A stretch of 62,075 nt of DNA from Lachnospiraceae bacterium (GCA_017552715.1 JAFZOW010000028.1:1-62075); one strand, 5' to 3'. Shown: positions 26,282 through 35,356, numbered from the stretch's first letter. The notes: generated by a model not told the origin, from the sequence alone. Program-made: numbers and translations.

Positions 26282-26781
26282 TCTTTTCTCCGCAGAAAAC
26301 AGATTCCCGTCACAGGGATAAAGGAAGCTATATATAATAATTCCGTCACATCAAAGTGTAAAACCGTATATACAGCAGCCAGTATCATGTTCAGCACGCC
26401 CAGGATCAGCAGTCCCACGGTGGAACGATGCATTCTTTTTACGCTATGATCGTACTCCCTGCGACTCAGGGCCAGCCCGTTCGAAGCATATTCCACGGCT
26501 CCCATCAGAAAGAACCCTGCGGGAAGAAAGCAGATGACCCAGGGCAGTGTCACCCACAGCACTCTGGAAGCGGGATGCTCCGGCAGTCCCGGCAGGACCG
26601 TGGCGGCCAGCAGAACAACTGCCGTAAGGAGCTTCCTTCGCGAAGCCTTCTTCTTCTGCGCTTCATCCAGTCCCAGCTCCGTCCGCTCGCCCGTATAATA
26701 GAACTCATCCTTAAACCGCCCCTTCTCATCTTTCACGGGGCGGTGGTCGTAGTCATTTTTATATGGATCGTTGTAAATCAT
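26278..26781 (-). CDS. Four-helix membrane protein, unknown
   Basis: A 167-residue protein with a charged Tyr/Asp-rich N-terminus (about 1-48) and four hydrophobic stretches near 50-64, 74-98, 117-135 and 140-160, ending in a basic tail. I do not recognise the family. The stop overlaps the start of the downstream binding-protein gene (ATGA), so they are coupled. The ATG is unusual: no Shine-Dalgarno is visible and the sequence TATAAT abuts the start codon, so either translation starts elsewhere or initiation is atypical. It could be an accessory subunit of the transporter or unrelated. Confidence 0.65.
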   Translation of the reverse strand: MIYNDPYKNDYDHRPVKDEKGRFKDEFYYTGERTELGLDEAQKKKASRRKLLTAVVLLAATVLPGLPEHPASRVLWVTLPWVICFLPAGFFLMGAVEYASNGLALSRREYDHSVKRMHRSTVGLLILGVLNMILAAVYTVLHFDVTELLYIASFIPVTGICFLRRKE

Positions 26782-26928
26782 ATTATAATATGTGTCCGCC
26801 GCCGGCGTACAACTGTATGATCGATCCTGTCGATCTTACAAATGTATTATGTCAGCAAACAGAAAACGGCCATATCGCGAGGGTGAGCTTGCGAATCCCG
26901 AGTTTTACGGCCATCTGTATGATAGTTT

Positions 26929-27897
26929 TTAACGATCGTACAGATGGCAGCAGACGCAGTGGCCGTTCCCCATATCCTTCATCTCCGGCGCCTTCTCCTT
27001 ACAGCAGGCCATACAGTACTTGCAGCGGGTATGGAACTTGCATCCCTCAGGCGGATTGGCCGGCGAAGGGATATCTCCCTCCAGTATGATGCGCTCCCTT
27101 TTGATCTCGGGATCCGGCATGGGTATAGCCGAAAACAGTGCCTTTGTATAAGGATGCAGCGGCTCGGCAAAGATATCGTTGGTCTTTCCCGTCTCCACCA
27201 TATTCCCGAGGTACATGACTCCCAGGCTGTCGGATATATGCTCCACCACCGACAGATCATGGGAGATGAACAGATAAGTCAGCTTACGATCCTCCTGCAG
27301 CTTCCACAGCAGGTTGATGATCTGCGCCTGGATCGACACATCCAGCGCACTGACCGGCTCGTCACAGACCACAAAATCCGGATTCAAGGCCAGTGCCCTT
27401 GCGATACAGATCCTCTGTCTCTGACCGCCGGAAAACTCGTGGGGATAACGATCCTTATGATAGGACTGCAGGCCGCAGTCCTTCATGATCTGCGTGATAT
27501 AATCCTGATACTCTTCTTTGCTCACCAGTCCGTGCTCCCGCACAGCCTCGCCTATGATCTCGCCCACCGGCAGACGGGGGGAAAGGGAGGAGTAGGGATC
27601 CTGGAAGATGATCTGCATCTTCGTACGCAGCTCCCGGAGCTTTTTCTTATCCATGGCGGACACATCCTCCCCCTTAAAGAGGATGCTGCCGTCGGTTTTC
27701 TCGATCAGACGCAGTATGGTACGGCCTGTGGTGGACTTACCGCAGCCGCTCTCTCCCACAAGGCCCATGGTGGTACCGGCAGGGATCGAAAAGCTCACGC
27801 CGTCCACCGCCTTCACATAGCCGGTGACGCCGCCGAAGAATCCGCCCTTGATGGGAAAATACTTTTTCAGATCTTTTACTTCTACAACGTTTTCCAT
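26929..27897 (-). CDS. oppF: Oligopeptide-type ABC transporter ATP-binding protein (OppF-like)
   Basis: A 322-residue ABC ATPase of the OppF/DppF class. Walker A GESGCGKSTTGR near 48-59, signature FSGGQRQRICIARAL near 155, Walker B DFVVCDEPVSALD near 174-186, and the C-terminal oligo_HPY zone with CKFHTRCKYCMACC near 282, whose cysteines bind an iron-sulfur cluster in related proteins. The partner OppD gene lies upstream, separated by a 91-base gap holding a remnant of the structured repeat. GGAG lies nine bases before the ATG. Bases 26782-26928 downstream contain direct repeats of ACGGCCAT and no clear terminator. Confidence 0.94.
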   Translation of the reverse strand: MENVVEVKDLKKYFPIKGGFFGGVTGYVKAVDGVSFSIPAGTTMGLVGESGCGKSTTGRTILRLIEKTDGSILFKGEDVSAMDKKKLRELRTKMQIIFQDPYSSLSPRLPVGEIIGEAVREHGLVSKEEYQDYITQIMKDCGLQSYHKDRYPHEFSGGQRQRICIARALALNPDFVVCDEPVSALDVSIQAQIINLLWKLQEDRKLTYLFISHDLSVVEHISDSLGVMYLGNMVETGKTNDIFAEPLHPYTKALFSAIPMPDPEIKRERIILEGDIPSPANPPEGCKFHTRCKYCMACCKEKAPEMKDMGNGHCVCCHLYDR

Positions 27898-27910
27898 AAT
27901 ATTTTACTCC

Positions 27911-27984
27911 GGTTTGCGCATCTGACATTCATGCCCGGACTCAGCTCGCGCAGGGATCTCGCATTGAATATTAATACGCAAACC
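27911..27984. repeat. Deleted remnant of the structured repeat between oppD and oppF
   Basis: CATTCATGCCCGGACTCAGC and the following TCGCGC (27926-27951) match the left part of repeat copy 1 (503-528) almost exactly, and CTCGCATTGAAT (27958-27969) matches its right part (805-816); the approximately 280-base core is missing. The remnant is enclosed by an inverted repeat GGTTTGCG (27911-27918) / CGCAAACC (27977-27984), which would form a stem just ahead of the oppF ribosome site. It is either a deletion product or a short form of the element. Confidence 0.6.
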
Positions 27985-27988
27985 TCAT

Positions 27989-29107
27989 TTAGATATCATA
28001 ACAGCTCACATAGTGAGTGTCAGTTAATTTCACCATCGGAGGATACGCCCCCTTGCACTCCTCGGTGCAGCGTTCGCAGCGGTCACGGAAGTAGCAGTAG
28101 TTCGGCATGTCTACGGGATTGGGTACATTGCCGGGGATGGAATAGAGCTGCTTCACGTGCTTGCCTACCACGGGCTTGCTCTTCATCAGGCCTACGGTAT
28201 AGGGATGACGGGGATCCTTGAAGATCTCCGTGGCGGTCCCTTTTTCCACCACACGGCCGGCATACATGACCACCACCAGATCCGCCATCTCGGCCACCAC
28301 ACCCAGGTCATGGGTGATGAGCATGATGGAGGAGCCGATGCGGCTCTTCAGTTCTCTCAGCAGGTCCAGGATCTGGGCCTGTATGGTAACGTCGAGAGCT
28401 GTAGTGGGCTCGTCGGCGATGATGAGCTTGGGATCGCAGGACAGAGCCATGGCGATCATGACACGCTGCCGCATACCGCCGGAAAGTTCGTGGGGATACA
28501 TCTTATACACGCCTTCCTTATTGGCGATACCCACCATGCCCAGCATCTCGATGGAGCGCGCCTTCACCTGCTCCTTCGTCCACTTGGGGAAGTGCAGTGC
28601 GATCTCTTCATCCACCTGGTCTCCGATACGGAACACGGGATTTAAGCTGGTCATGGGTTCCTGGAAGATCATGGCCATCTGATTTCCGCGCAGCTCCCGC
28701 ATCACTTTTTCCGGTGCGTTTACTACATTGATGACCTTTTCACCGCTGTCAAAACGGATCTCGCCACCCACGGTCTGGCCGGAGGGGCGCTGTACCAGCT
28801 GCATCAGGGACAGACTGGTCACGGATTTCCCGCAGCCGCTCTCTCCCACGATGCCCACGGTCTTTCCCTTGGGCACGGAAAAGCTGACTCCGTCCACCGC
28901 CTTCACGGTACCGATATCCGTGAAGTAGTGGGTCTGCACATTATCAAACTCCACGCAGTTGTCGGGATCCTTCATCTGCGTGACATATTCGCTCTCGGGT
29001 ATATGTTTTCTTTTCCGCTTCTTTTCGATCTCCGAGGTGATCTTCCGGTTCTCCCGGGAGATGCGTCTCGATTCTTTTGCGGAGATATAATTCCCGTCCT
29101 TAGCCAT
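27989..29107 (-). CDS. oppD: Oligopeptide-type ABC transporter ATP-binding protein (OppD-like)
   Basis: A 372-residue ABC ATPase. The start at 29107 (MAKDGNYI) follows AAGGTAGG; a longer open frame to 29215 runs antisense-free into the permease gene and has no site. After a charged 50-residue N-terminal extension come Walker A GESGCGKSVTSL near 95, signature LSGGMRQRVMIAMAL near 209, Walker B PKLIIADEPTTALD near 227 and the C-terminal oligo_HPY cysteines CYFRDRCERCTEEC near 344. It pairs with OppF to power the permease. The lysine/arginine-rich N-terminal extension is longer than usual for OppD. Confidence 0.94.
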   Translation of the reverse strand: MAKDGNYISAKESRRISRENRKITSEIEKKRKRKHIPESEYVTQMKDPDNCVEFDNVQTHYFTDIGTVKAVDGVSFSVPKGKTVGIVGESGCGKSVTSLSLMQLVQRPSGQTVGGEIRFDSGEKVINVVNAPEKVMRELRGNQMAMIFQEPMTSLNPVFRIGDQVDEEIALHFPKWTKEQVKARSIEMLGMVGIANKEGVYKMYPHELSGGMRQRVMIAMALSCDPKLIIADEPTTALDVTIQAQILDLLRELKSRIGSSIMLITHDLGVVAEMADLVVVMYAGRVVEKGTATEIFKDPRHPYTVGLMKSKPVVGKHVKQLYSIPGNVPNPVDMPNYCYFRDRCERCTEECKGAYPPMVKLTDTHYVSCYDI

Positions 29108-29115
29108 ATTACAGC

Positions 29116-30690
29116 CTACCTTTTCATCTTGGGATCGAAGGCGTCCCGCAGGCCGTCGCCGATGAAGTTGAAGGCCAGCACCGTGAGCAGGATGAACATA
29201 CCCGCGGGCAGCCATACGAAGACATAGTTTGTCATCACGTTCACATCATTTACTGCGTTGATGATGCTTCCCCAGGAAGCCGCAGGATACTTGATGCCCA
29301 GACCCAGGAAGCTTAAGGTTGCCTCGGTCAGGATAACATCGCCCAGACCCATGCTGGCGAAAACGATGAGCTGCGGGATCACGTTGGGAACGAGATGTTT
29401 AAAGATACGCCGGCGCACGCTGATACCCGTGGCTTCCGTGGCGATCATGAATTCCTGCTCCCTCAGGGACAGGATCTGTCCGCGCACGATACGGGCAATG
29501 CCCACCCAGCCGATGACAGCCATGACCACGCACAGCAGATAGATACGGGCCGTAGGCGGCGCCTGATAGTAATCCATGATGGAACCCAGGATCAGGAAAA
29601 GCGGCAGGGACGGGATACAGTAGATCACGTCCACCAGACGCATCAGCAGATTATCCGTTGCTCCGCCGAAGAAACCGGCGATACCTCCGACGATGGTACC
29701 GATCACCACCTCGATGGCAATGACCACAAAACCGATGAGCAGCGAGATACGTCCGCCGTACATCAGTCTTGCCAGCAGATCCATGCCGTTACCGTCGGTA
29801 CCAAAGACATGCTCCTTCGAAGGGAAGGCATAATCATCGATGACCTTGGTCTCCTGATTTTTGCGGATCAGGTACTGGCCATTCTTATTCTGAATGATAT
29901 AGGTAACTTCACTTCCGTCGGCATCGGGATAGGTAAAGCTCTCCGCACCGGCATCAAAAGCCTCAAGGGCCGCCAGCTTATATGCCGTACTCAGCTTTGT
30001 CCCGGAATTCACCGCATTAAAGTTCATATCCGACACGAAGGCATAAGAGGAAGCGTCCTTTTTGATCATGGCCCCGTGTCCGGCAAACTCCGAAGTATAT
30101 TCGACTCCGTCACAGCTGAAGCTCTCCGCTTCTTCCGCCACGGCTGTCAGAGCCGCTTTACAGAATTCATAGGAAAGGGTCTCGCCCGCCGCATCCGCAG
30201 TGATACTCTTAAGGGAAGCGACCGCGATCTCGCGCTCAGCGATATCCTTGGGCTTAGGCCCGGTCTTTTCCAGGATATAGATCAGATAGGTTTCCTCGCC
30301 CAGGGGCTCCAGACGGTAATCCGCTCCGTCACGGGAAGTAAAGTCGTACTTGCCTGTGGAGGCCGCGATCATGGTCTTGGAGTAGATATCCTTGGGCAGG
30401 CTCTCTCCTTCTGCCGTCACAAAATTGTACTGATCGATCTCGGCAGCACCCGCATAATCCTTGAGCATCACTTCCGTGGTGTAAAATACCTGACTCTGGG
30501 AATAGGGATTCAGAGCTCCCCCCAGGAAGGAGAATAAAAACATACAGATGATGATCACCATGCCCACGATAGCCAGACGGTTCCGGAAAAAGCGCTTCGC
30601 CACCATCATGCCGGGGCTCAGCACTTTCACTCTGGCCGCATCGTCCAGGTGCATCTCTTCCCTGTTCAGTTCTTCTTTTTCCGCACCCAT
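29116..30690 (-). CDS. oppC: Oligopeptide-type ABC permease (OppC-like) with large inserted domain
   Basis: A 524-residue permease, far longer than the usual about 300. The first membrane helix (about 39-58) is followed by an insert of about 230 residues (about 65-300) rich in Ala, Glu, Asp and Tyr, then the normal BPD_transp_1 core: DGNGMDLLARLMYGGRISLLIG near 302, further helices, and the EAA loop REQEFMIATEATGISVRRRIFKHLVPN near 420. By topology the insert faces outside and may contact the binding proteins. It sits three bases after oppB and eight before oppD. The core assignment is secure; the insert is unassigned. Confidence 0.92.
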   Translation of the reverse strand: MGAEKEELNREEMHLDDAARVKVLSPGMMVAKRFFRNRLAIVGMVIIICMFLFSFLGGALNPYSQSQVFYTTEVMLKDYAGAAEIDQYNFVTAEGESLPKDIYSKTMIAASTGKYDFTSRDGADYRLEPLGEETYLIYILEKTGPKPKDIAEREIAVASLKSITADAAGETLSYEFCKAALTAVAEEAESFSCDGVEYTSEFAGHGAMIKKDASSYAFVSDMNFNAVNSGTKLSTAYKLAALEAFDAGAESFTYPDADGSEVTYIIQNKNGQYLIRKNQETKVIDDYAFPSKEHVFGTDGNGMDLLARLMYGGRISLLIGFVVIAIEVVIGTIVGGIAGFFGGATDNLLMRLVDVIYCIPSLPLFLILGSIMDYYQAPPTARIYLLCVVMAVIGWVGIARIVRGQILSLREQEFMIATEATGISVRRRIFKHLVPNVIPQLIVFASMGLGDVILTEATLSFLGLGIKYPAASWGSIINAVNDVNVMTNYVFVWLPAGMFILLTVLAFNFIGDGLRDAFDPKMKR

Positions 30691-30693
30691 GGC

Positions 30694-31680
30694 CTAGCTC
30701 ACCCTCACACGCGGATCCACCGCGGCATATAAAATATCCGCGATCAGGTTGCCCAGCAGGGTCAGGACCGCGAGAAATACCATATAGAACATAACGAAAG
30801 GAATGTCTCCCTGCATGATGGAGACATAAGAAGTATAACCGATCCCCGGGATCTGGAAGAGCTGCTCGGTGATCATCGCACCGGAGAAAAGAGCCGGCAG
30901 TGAACCGCCAAGCAGGGTCACGATGGGGATCAGGGTATTGCGGAAGGCATGATGATTGATGACCCGGCTCTCCGGCAGGCCCTTGGCCCGTGCCGTGCGG
31001 ATATAATCGGAATTCAGCACTTCCAGCATATTGGTGCGTACATAACGCATCATTCCGCCGATGCTCACCACGGTAATGGTAATGACCGGCAGGATCATGT
31101 GTTTTGCGATATCCATCAGCTGCTGAAACTCAGTCATGGATTGATGCATACGGCTTACGGTTCCGCTTAAATCAAACCAGCCCAGCTTGATGGAAAACAC
31201 ATATTTCAGAATGGTGGCGAAGAAGAAGCTGGGCAGCGAGATACCGATCAGCGCGATCACCGTCACCGTATAGTCCGTCATGGAATACTGCTTCCTGGCA
31301 GCCGCGATCCCCAGGGGGATGGCGATCACCATTTCCAGGATAAAAGAGGCGAGTCCCAGGAAGAAGGAATACCAGATCACATCTCTGAACTTGTCCAGGA
31401 TGGGCTGATTCCAGAACCAGGAATCGCCGAAATCAAGGCGAACGGCCCGGGAGAGCCAGCGGAAATAACCCCGCAGCACTCCCACGTCCATTCCGTATTG
31501 CGCATTAAGCTGCGCCACCCACTCCTGGTAGCTCTTGGCACCGGGCCTTGTTGCCAGGGCCCGGGCCTGATTTTCCACATAAGAAGTGGGCATGCAGCGC
31601 ATGATTGTGTAGATGATCAGCGATACAAAGAAGAGCAGTACCACCGATATCAGTAATCTTTTAAGGATAAATTTCTTCAT
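30694..31680 (-). CDS. oppB: Oligopeptide-type ABC permease (OppB-like)
   Basis: A 328-residue inner-membrane permease. N-terminal helix (about 9-30), FGDSWFWNQPILDKFRDV near 80, four to five further helices, the EAA loop NSDYIRTARAKGLPESRVINHHAFRN near 225, and the C-terminal PRVRVS. Its ATG overlaps the stop codon of the binding-protein gene (TAATG), showing tight coupling. Together with OppC it forms the channel for the ligand delivered by either of the two binding proteins. Confidence 0.94.
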   Translation of the reverse strand: MKKFILKRLLISVVLLFFVSLIIYTIMRCMPTSYVENQARALATRPGAKSYQEWVAQLNAQYGMDVGVLRGYFRWLSRAVRLDFGDSWFWNQPILDKFRDVIWYSFFLGLASFILEMVIAIPLGIAAARKQYSMTDYTVTVIALIGISLPSFFFATILKYVFSIKLGWFDLSGTVSRMHQSMTEFQQLMDIAKHMILPVITITVVSIGGMMRYVRTNMLEVLNSDYIRTARAKGLPESRVINHHAFRNTLIPIVTLLGGSLPALFSGAMITEQLFQIPGIGYTSYVSIMQGDIPFVMFYMVFLAVLTLLGNLIADILYAAVDPRVRVS

Positions 31681-33980
31681 TATCTCATCTTCAGCTTTTC
31701 GATCTCACGAGCCCAGCCGTAGAAGGTGGTCATATCCTTTGCGATGGTGTCTGTGTTGACACGCTCGCTGGAGAAGAGCACGCAATCCTGACGCTGGTAG
31801 ATGGGGATCTCCACTGCGTAGTCCACGATAAAGTCAAGGCACTCCTTGTAGATCGCCTTACGTACCTTCTGGTCCGTGGTGCTGCGGGCTTCCATGATCA
31901 TCTCATCCAGTTCGGGCTTGTTGATGCGGTACATATAAGCACTGCCGCCTTCGCTGTGATAAACCTGGAACATATCCGGATCGATGGTTGCCTGCCAGGC
32001 TGCACACCAGATCTCGGCGGTACCGCCCTCGGTGCTGCTCCACAGGATGGAGGTATCGGACAGGTCGTTGATCTTCAGCTCAAAGCCGATGGTCTTCAGT
32101 GCTTCGGAAGCCTGGGTCAGGATACCGAAGGAAGGATGGTCGCCCTGGCCTGCGCCGCCGATCATCACCTCGTAGGTGAGCTTGGCACCTGCAGGTGCAG
32201 CCGTAAGCTTGCCGTCGGTAACGGTGAAACCAGCTGCCTCAAAGAAGCCCAGAGCTGCGTTCAGAGCTGCCTTATACTTGTCATCATCGCTCATACCGTC
32301 GGTGTAGATGGGATTGCCGTCCACATCGGTAGAGAAAGCAATGGCATAATCCGGATCGGAGGGCTGAGGTGCTGCCCAGCTGGTGTTGGAGATGGGATAG
32401 TTGATAACGGAAGCTGCATCACCGTAGTAGGAATCGATGTTCACATCACGGTAAACAGCCAGCACCGTAGCGATGGCCTTACGCAGGTTCTTGGAAGCAT
32501 CGCTGCCGGGATCTCCCGCCACGCATACGTTCTCGCAGTTCATGCCGATATAACCGTAACCCAGAACGTCCACCAGGCTGGTGGTGATCTTGTCACCGCT
32601 AAGCTCGCCGTTGCTGTTCTCGCTCCTCACCACATCCAGACGCTCCTTGGAAGCGGAAGGATCGGAGATATCCAGAGTACCCTGTGCCACACCGGGCTCC
32701 TTATCGGGATCCAGGGTCACACGGAACTGCAGCTCCTTGATGTTGGGCTCGCCCAGCCAGTAGTTGGGATTGGACTTCATGTAAACGGTCTTGGCTTCAT
32801 ATTTGTCAAAGACATAGGGACCTGCACCAAGAGGCTTCGTCATCTTTGCACGTACGGAAGAAAGATCACCCTTGGGGAAACCGAACTTGTTGTTATCATA
32901 ATCATACTGGGCCTTGTCGCCGTAGTAGTGCAGAGGCAGCACATAACCGCCCAGCTGGTAGATAGCGGTAGCATCCACCTCGGTAAGCTTTACACTGAAG
33001 CTGTAATCGCCGGTCTTCTTAATACCCGTGATGTTTTCGGCACTTACTCCGGTCTCGATGGCCTTCTTGTATTTGTCATCCAGATAATCCGTGATGGGAG
33101 ATTCAGCCTTCTCGGTATCGGAAAGGGTCATCACATCCCCTTCGTAAGCAGCCATCAGGTCTGCCCAGAAATCTGCTGCCGTAGGATCTTCCTTATCCGT
33201 GGCAAAGCCCCAGGCTTCCATACTGCCCTTAGCATCTTCGGCATAACCGTTGGCAATGCAGAAATCAATGATGCTCTGAGCGAACTGCTCGCCGGCTGCA
33301 GGCAGATCCTTCTCCCAGAAAGTCTTCTGCTCGTCTTCGGTAAAGTAAGTGAAATCCGTGTTCGCCTCACCGCCGTTCAGCAGCAGGGCCAGCAGGGTCT
33401 CGCTTCCGTCACGGTATTCCTGCATGCCTTCGATGGGCAGGGAATAAAGCGAAATGCCGCCGTCATAGGACGGATCGCAGATCGCATAATAAGTAAAGAT
33501 CACGTCATCAGCCGTAAGAGGCTCGCCGTCGGAGAACTTCACATCCTCACGCAGCTTGAACTCATACAGCACACCGTCGGCTCCTTCGGTCACATCGCAG
33601 TCCGCGATGCCGTAGTAGGTGTAATCGGTGCCGTTATAATTAATGGTCTCGCCCTCGATCCCGTGATAGATGATACCGCCCGCACGGTCGTTGTTAAGCA
33701 GCGAAACGACTGTCATATCTGCCACCTGCTGATCGGGCACGCTGGCAGAAAAGATGGAACAGAACTTCTCGGAAAACTCGTCGCTGGCAACTACCAGGGG
33801 CACATCAGAACCCGTATCGGTATCCGCGGGCTCCGTCGTCCCCGGATCCGCAGGTGCCTCCGTAGGTGTTGCATCCCCGTCTGCAGGGGTAGGCTGTGCG
33901 GCATCGGGCTGCGTCTTACCGCAGGCGCCCAGAGCCAGCGTTGCCGTTAACAGTAATGCTGTGATCTGTCTTTTTTTCAT
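31680..33980 (-). CDS. ABC transporter substrate-binding lipoprotein (peptide type), first of two
   Basis: A 766-residue lipoprotein: signal with lipobox ALGAC (Cys at 20), an about 40-residue acidic Thr/Pro linker, then an SBP_bac_5 domain with YEFKLREDVKFSDGEPLTADDVIFTYY near 150. It is longer than standard OppA proteins because of an insert (about 180-290) also present in the paralogue at 24131-26281. It begins the transporter operon, with a promoter at 34085-34113 and a long (about 90-base) leader holding two ribosome-site-like stretches; AAAAGGAGGAG is next to the ATG. Substrate unknown; peptides are typical. Confidence 0.92.
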   Translation of the reverse strand: MKKRQITALLLTATLALGACGKTQPDAAQPTPADGDATPTEAPADPGTTEPADTDTGSDVPLVVASDEFSEKFCSIFSASVPDQQVADMTVVSLLNNDRAGGIIYHGIEGETINYNGTDYTYYGIADCDVTEGADGVLYEFKLREDVKFSDGEPLTADDVIFTYYAICDPSYDGGISLYSLPIEGMQEYRDGSETLLALLLNGGEANTDFTYFTEDEQKTFWEKDLPAAGEQFAQSIIDFCIANGYAEDAKGSMEAWGFATDKEDPTAADFWADLMAAYEGDVMTLSDTEKAESPITDYLDDKYKKAIETGVSAENITGIKKTGDYSFSVKLTEVDATAIYQLGGYVLPLHYYGDKAQYDYDNNKFGFPKGDLSSVRAKMTKPLGAGPYVFDKYEAKTVYMKSNPNYWLGEPNIKELQFRVTLDPDKEPGVAQGTLDISDPSASKERLDVVRSENSNGELSGDKITTSLVDVLGYGYIGMNCENVCVAGDPGSDASKNLRKAIATVLAVYRDVNIDSYYGDAASVINYPISNTSWAAPQPSDPDYAIAFSTDVDGNPIYTDGMSDDDKYKAALNAALGFFEAAGFTVTDGKLTAAPAGAKLTYEVMIGGAGQGDHPSFGILTQASEALKTIGFELKINDLSDTSILWSSTEGGTAEIWCAAWQATIDPDMFQVYHSEGGSAYMYRINKPELDEMIMEARSTTDQKVRKAIYKECLDFIVDYAVEIPIYQRQDCVLFSSERVNTDTIAKDMTTFYGWAREIEKLKMR

Positions 33981-34084
33981 GATCTACTCCTCCTTTTCAA
34001 TTTTCCTCCCTGACCTGCAACGAAAAAGAGGGTACAGAGCATCCTTCCGGACCGCTGAACCCTTTTGTTCACGCAAGTCATATT

Positions 34085-34113
34085 ATCTTAGCATGAACAG
34101 ATAAACTTTACAA
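34085..34113 (-). promoter_or_regulatory. Promoter of the oligopeptide transporter operon
   Basis: Minus strand TTGTAA (34108-34113), 17-base spacer, TAAGAT (34085-34090), about 105 bases upstream of the binding-protein ATG. The leader between contains a small inverted repeat (GTTCA...TGAAC) near 34055-34078. Confidence 0.6.
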
Positions 34114-34167
34114 GTGGTAATTTGCGGTTGCAAAGCATATTTAAATATGAGATGATGAGTTCGCACG

Positions 34168-34196
34168 GTGCCCGGACCGATATGGACCACGGGCAC
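34168..34196 (+). promoter_or_regulatory. Hairpin in the guaA leader
   Basis: GTGCCCG and CGGGCAC pair perfectly around a 15-base loop, 37 bases upstream of the guaA start. A purine riboswitch was looked for and its core motifs are not present. It may be a simple attenuator-like structure or mean nothing. A promoter for guaA was not clear; TTGCAA at 34128 with GATGAT 17 bases later is a weak candidate. Confidence 0.3.
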
Positions 34197-34232
34197 ATCG
34201 GAAAAGCAAAAAACAAGACGGAGGACTATTTT

Positions 34233-35216
34233 ATGGCAAATGACAGAAGACCGGATGAAATGGTACGTATCACAACACCCGAGCTGGCTGAAGCTTTCAT
34301 TGAAGAGCAGCTTACGGCACTGCGGGAACAGATCGGCGACAAAAAAGTACTGCTTGCCCTTTCGGGAGGCGTTGATTCTTCCGTAGTGGCAGCCCTGCTG
34401 ATCAAGGCCGTGGGGCAGCAGCTGGTCTGTGTACATGTCAATCACGGACTGCTCCGTAAAGGAGAGCCGGAACAGGTCATCGAAGTCTTCCGTAACCAGA
34501 TGAAGGCGAACCTGATCTATGTGGATGCCTCTGACCGCTTCCTGGATAAACTGGCAGGCGTTACCGATCCCGAGACCAAGCGCAAGATCATCGGCGGCGA
34601 ATTTATTGAAGTATTTGCCGAGGAGGCCCGCAAGCTGGATGGCATCGAATTCCTGGCACAGGGCACCATCTGGCCCGATATCCTGGAGAGCGAAGCCGGG
34701 ATCAAGGCCCATCACAATGCCGGCGGTCTCCCTGAAGATATGAAGTTTGAGCTGGTGGAGCCGGTGAAGATCCTCTTTAAGGATGAAGTGCGTGTGGTCG
34801 GAAAGGCCCTGGGCCTGCCCGATAACATGGTCTACCGTCAGCCTTTCCCCGGACCGGGACTGGGAGTTCGCTGCCCCGGCGCCATTACCCGGGATCGTCT
34901 GGAAGCAGTCCGCGAATCGGATGCCATCTTAAGAGAAGAATTTGCGAAGAACGGCCTGGAAGGCAAGGTATGGCAGTACTTCACCGTTGTGCCTGACTTC
35001 AAGTCCACCGGCGTTAAAGACGGAAAGCGGACCTTTGACTGGCCCTGCATCATCCGCGCGATCAATACCACCGATGTTATGGAAGTTACGGTAGAGCACC
35101 TTTCGGATGAGCTGATCGATCATCTGGTAGACCGTATCATCAAAGAGGTCCCCGGCATCAACCGCGTACTCTTCGATTATACGCCGAAGCCCCCCGCAAC
35201 GGTGGAATACGAGTAA
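34233..35216 (+). CDS. guaA: GMP synthase, ATP-pyrophosphatase subunit (no amidotransferase domain)
   Basis: A 327-residue protein equal to the C-terminal two thirds of GuaA, which adenylates XMP and aminates it to GMP. The start at 34233 follows GGAGG. The PP-loop LALSGGVDSSV is near 46-56, QGTIWPDILES near 150, the FPGPGLGVRCPGAITRDRL segment near 208, and the C-terminus TPKPPATVEYE is the family signature. The N-terminal glutamine amidotransferase domain (about 190 residues) of normal bacterial GuaA is absent, and the 250 bases upstream do not encode it. As in the archaeal GuaAa/GuaAb pair it would need a separate amidotransferase or free ammonia. Confidence 0.93.
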   Translation: MANDRRPDEMVRITTPELAEAFIEEQLTALREQIGDKKVLLALSGGVDSSVVAALLIKAVGQQLVCVHVNHGLLRKGEPEQVIEVFRNQMKANLIYVDASDRFLDKLAGVTDPETKRKIIGGEFIEVFAEEARKLDGIEFLAQGTIWPDILESEAGIKAHHNAGGLPEDMKFELVEPVKILFKDEVRVVGKALGLPDNMVYRQPFPGPGLGVRCPGAITRDRLEAVRESDAILREEFAKNGLEGKVWQYFTVVPDFKSTGVKDGKRTFDWPCIIRAINTTDVMEVTVEHLSDELIDHLVDRIIKEVPGINRVLFDYTPKPPATVEYE

Positions 35217-35356
35217 CGGTCTGCATCTCTTGATGCCCGGGATGCACAGATCTGTAGCAGTCAGCATCCTTTAGTTCATACTGCTGTTTTGAAAGAATAC
35301 AAGTATGTTTCCTCTGTAATAAGAAGCAGATTTACAGAACAATTCTCTTAGATCAC

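Noticed and set aside
31956-33950. 664-residue plus-strand ORF opposite the binding-protein gene
   Set aside because: It is the antisense shadow of the binding-protein frame, with no domain and no ribosome site. The same holds for the long antisense frames at 772-1581, 1734-2864, 3939-5351, 14063-15403, 21211-22635, 24107-26035 and 26944-28221.
34114-34232. Purine (guanine) or PRPP riboswitch ahead of guaA
   Set aside because: The conserved core bases of these riboswitches are not present; only a 7-bp GC-rich hairpin is seen.
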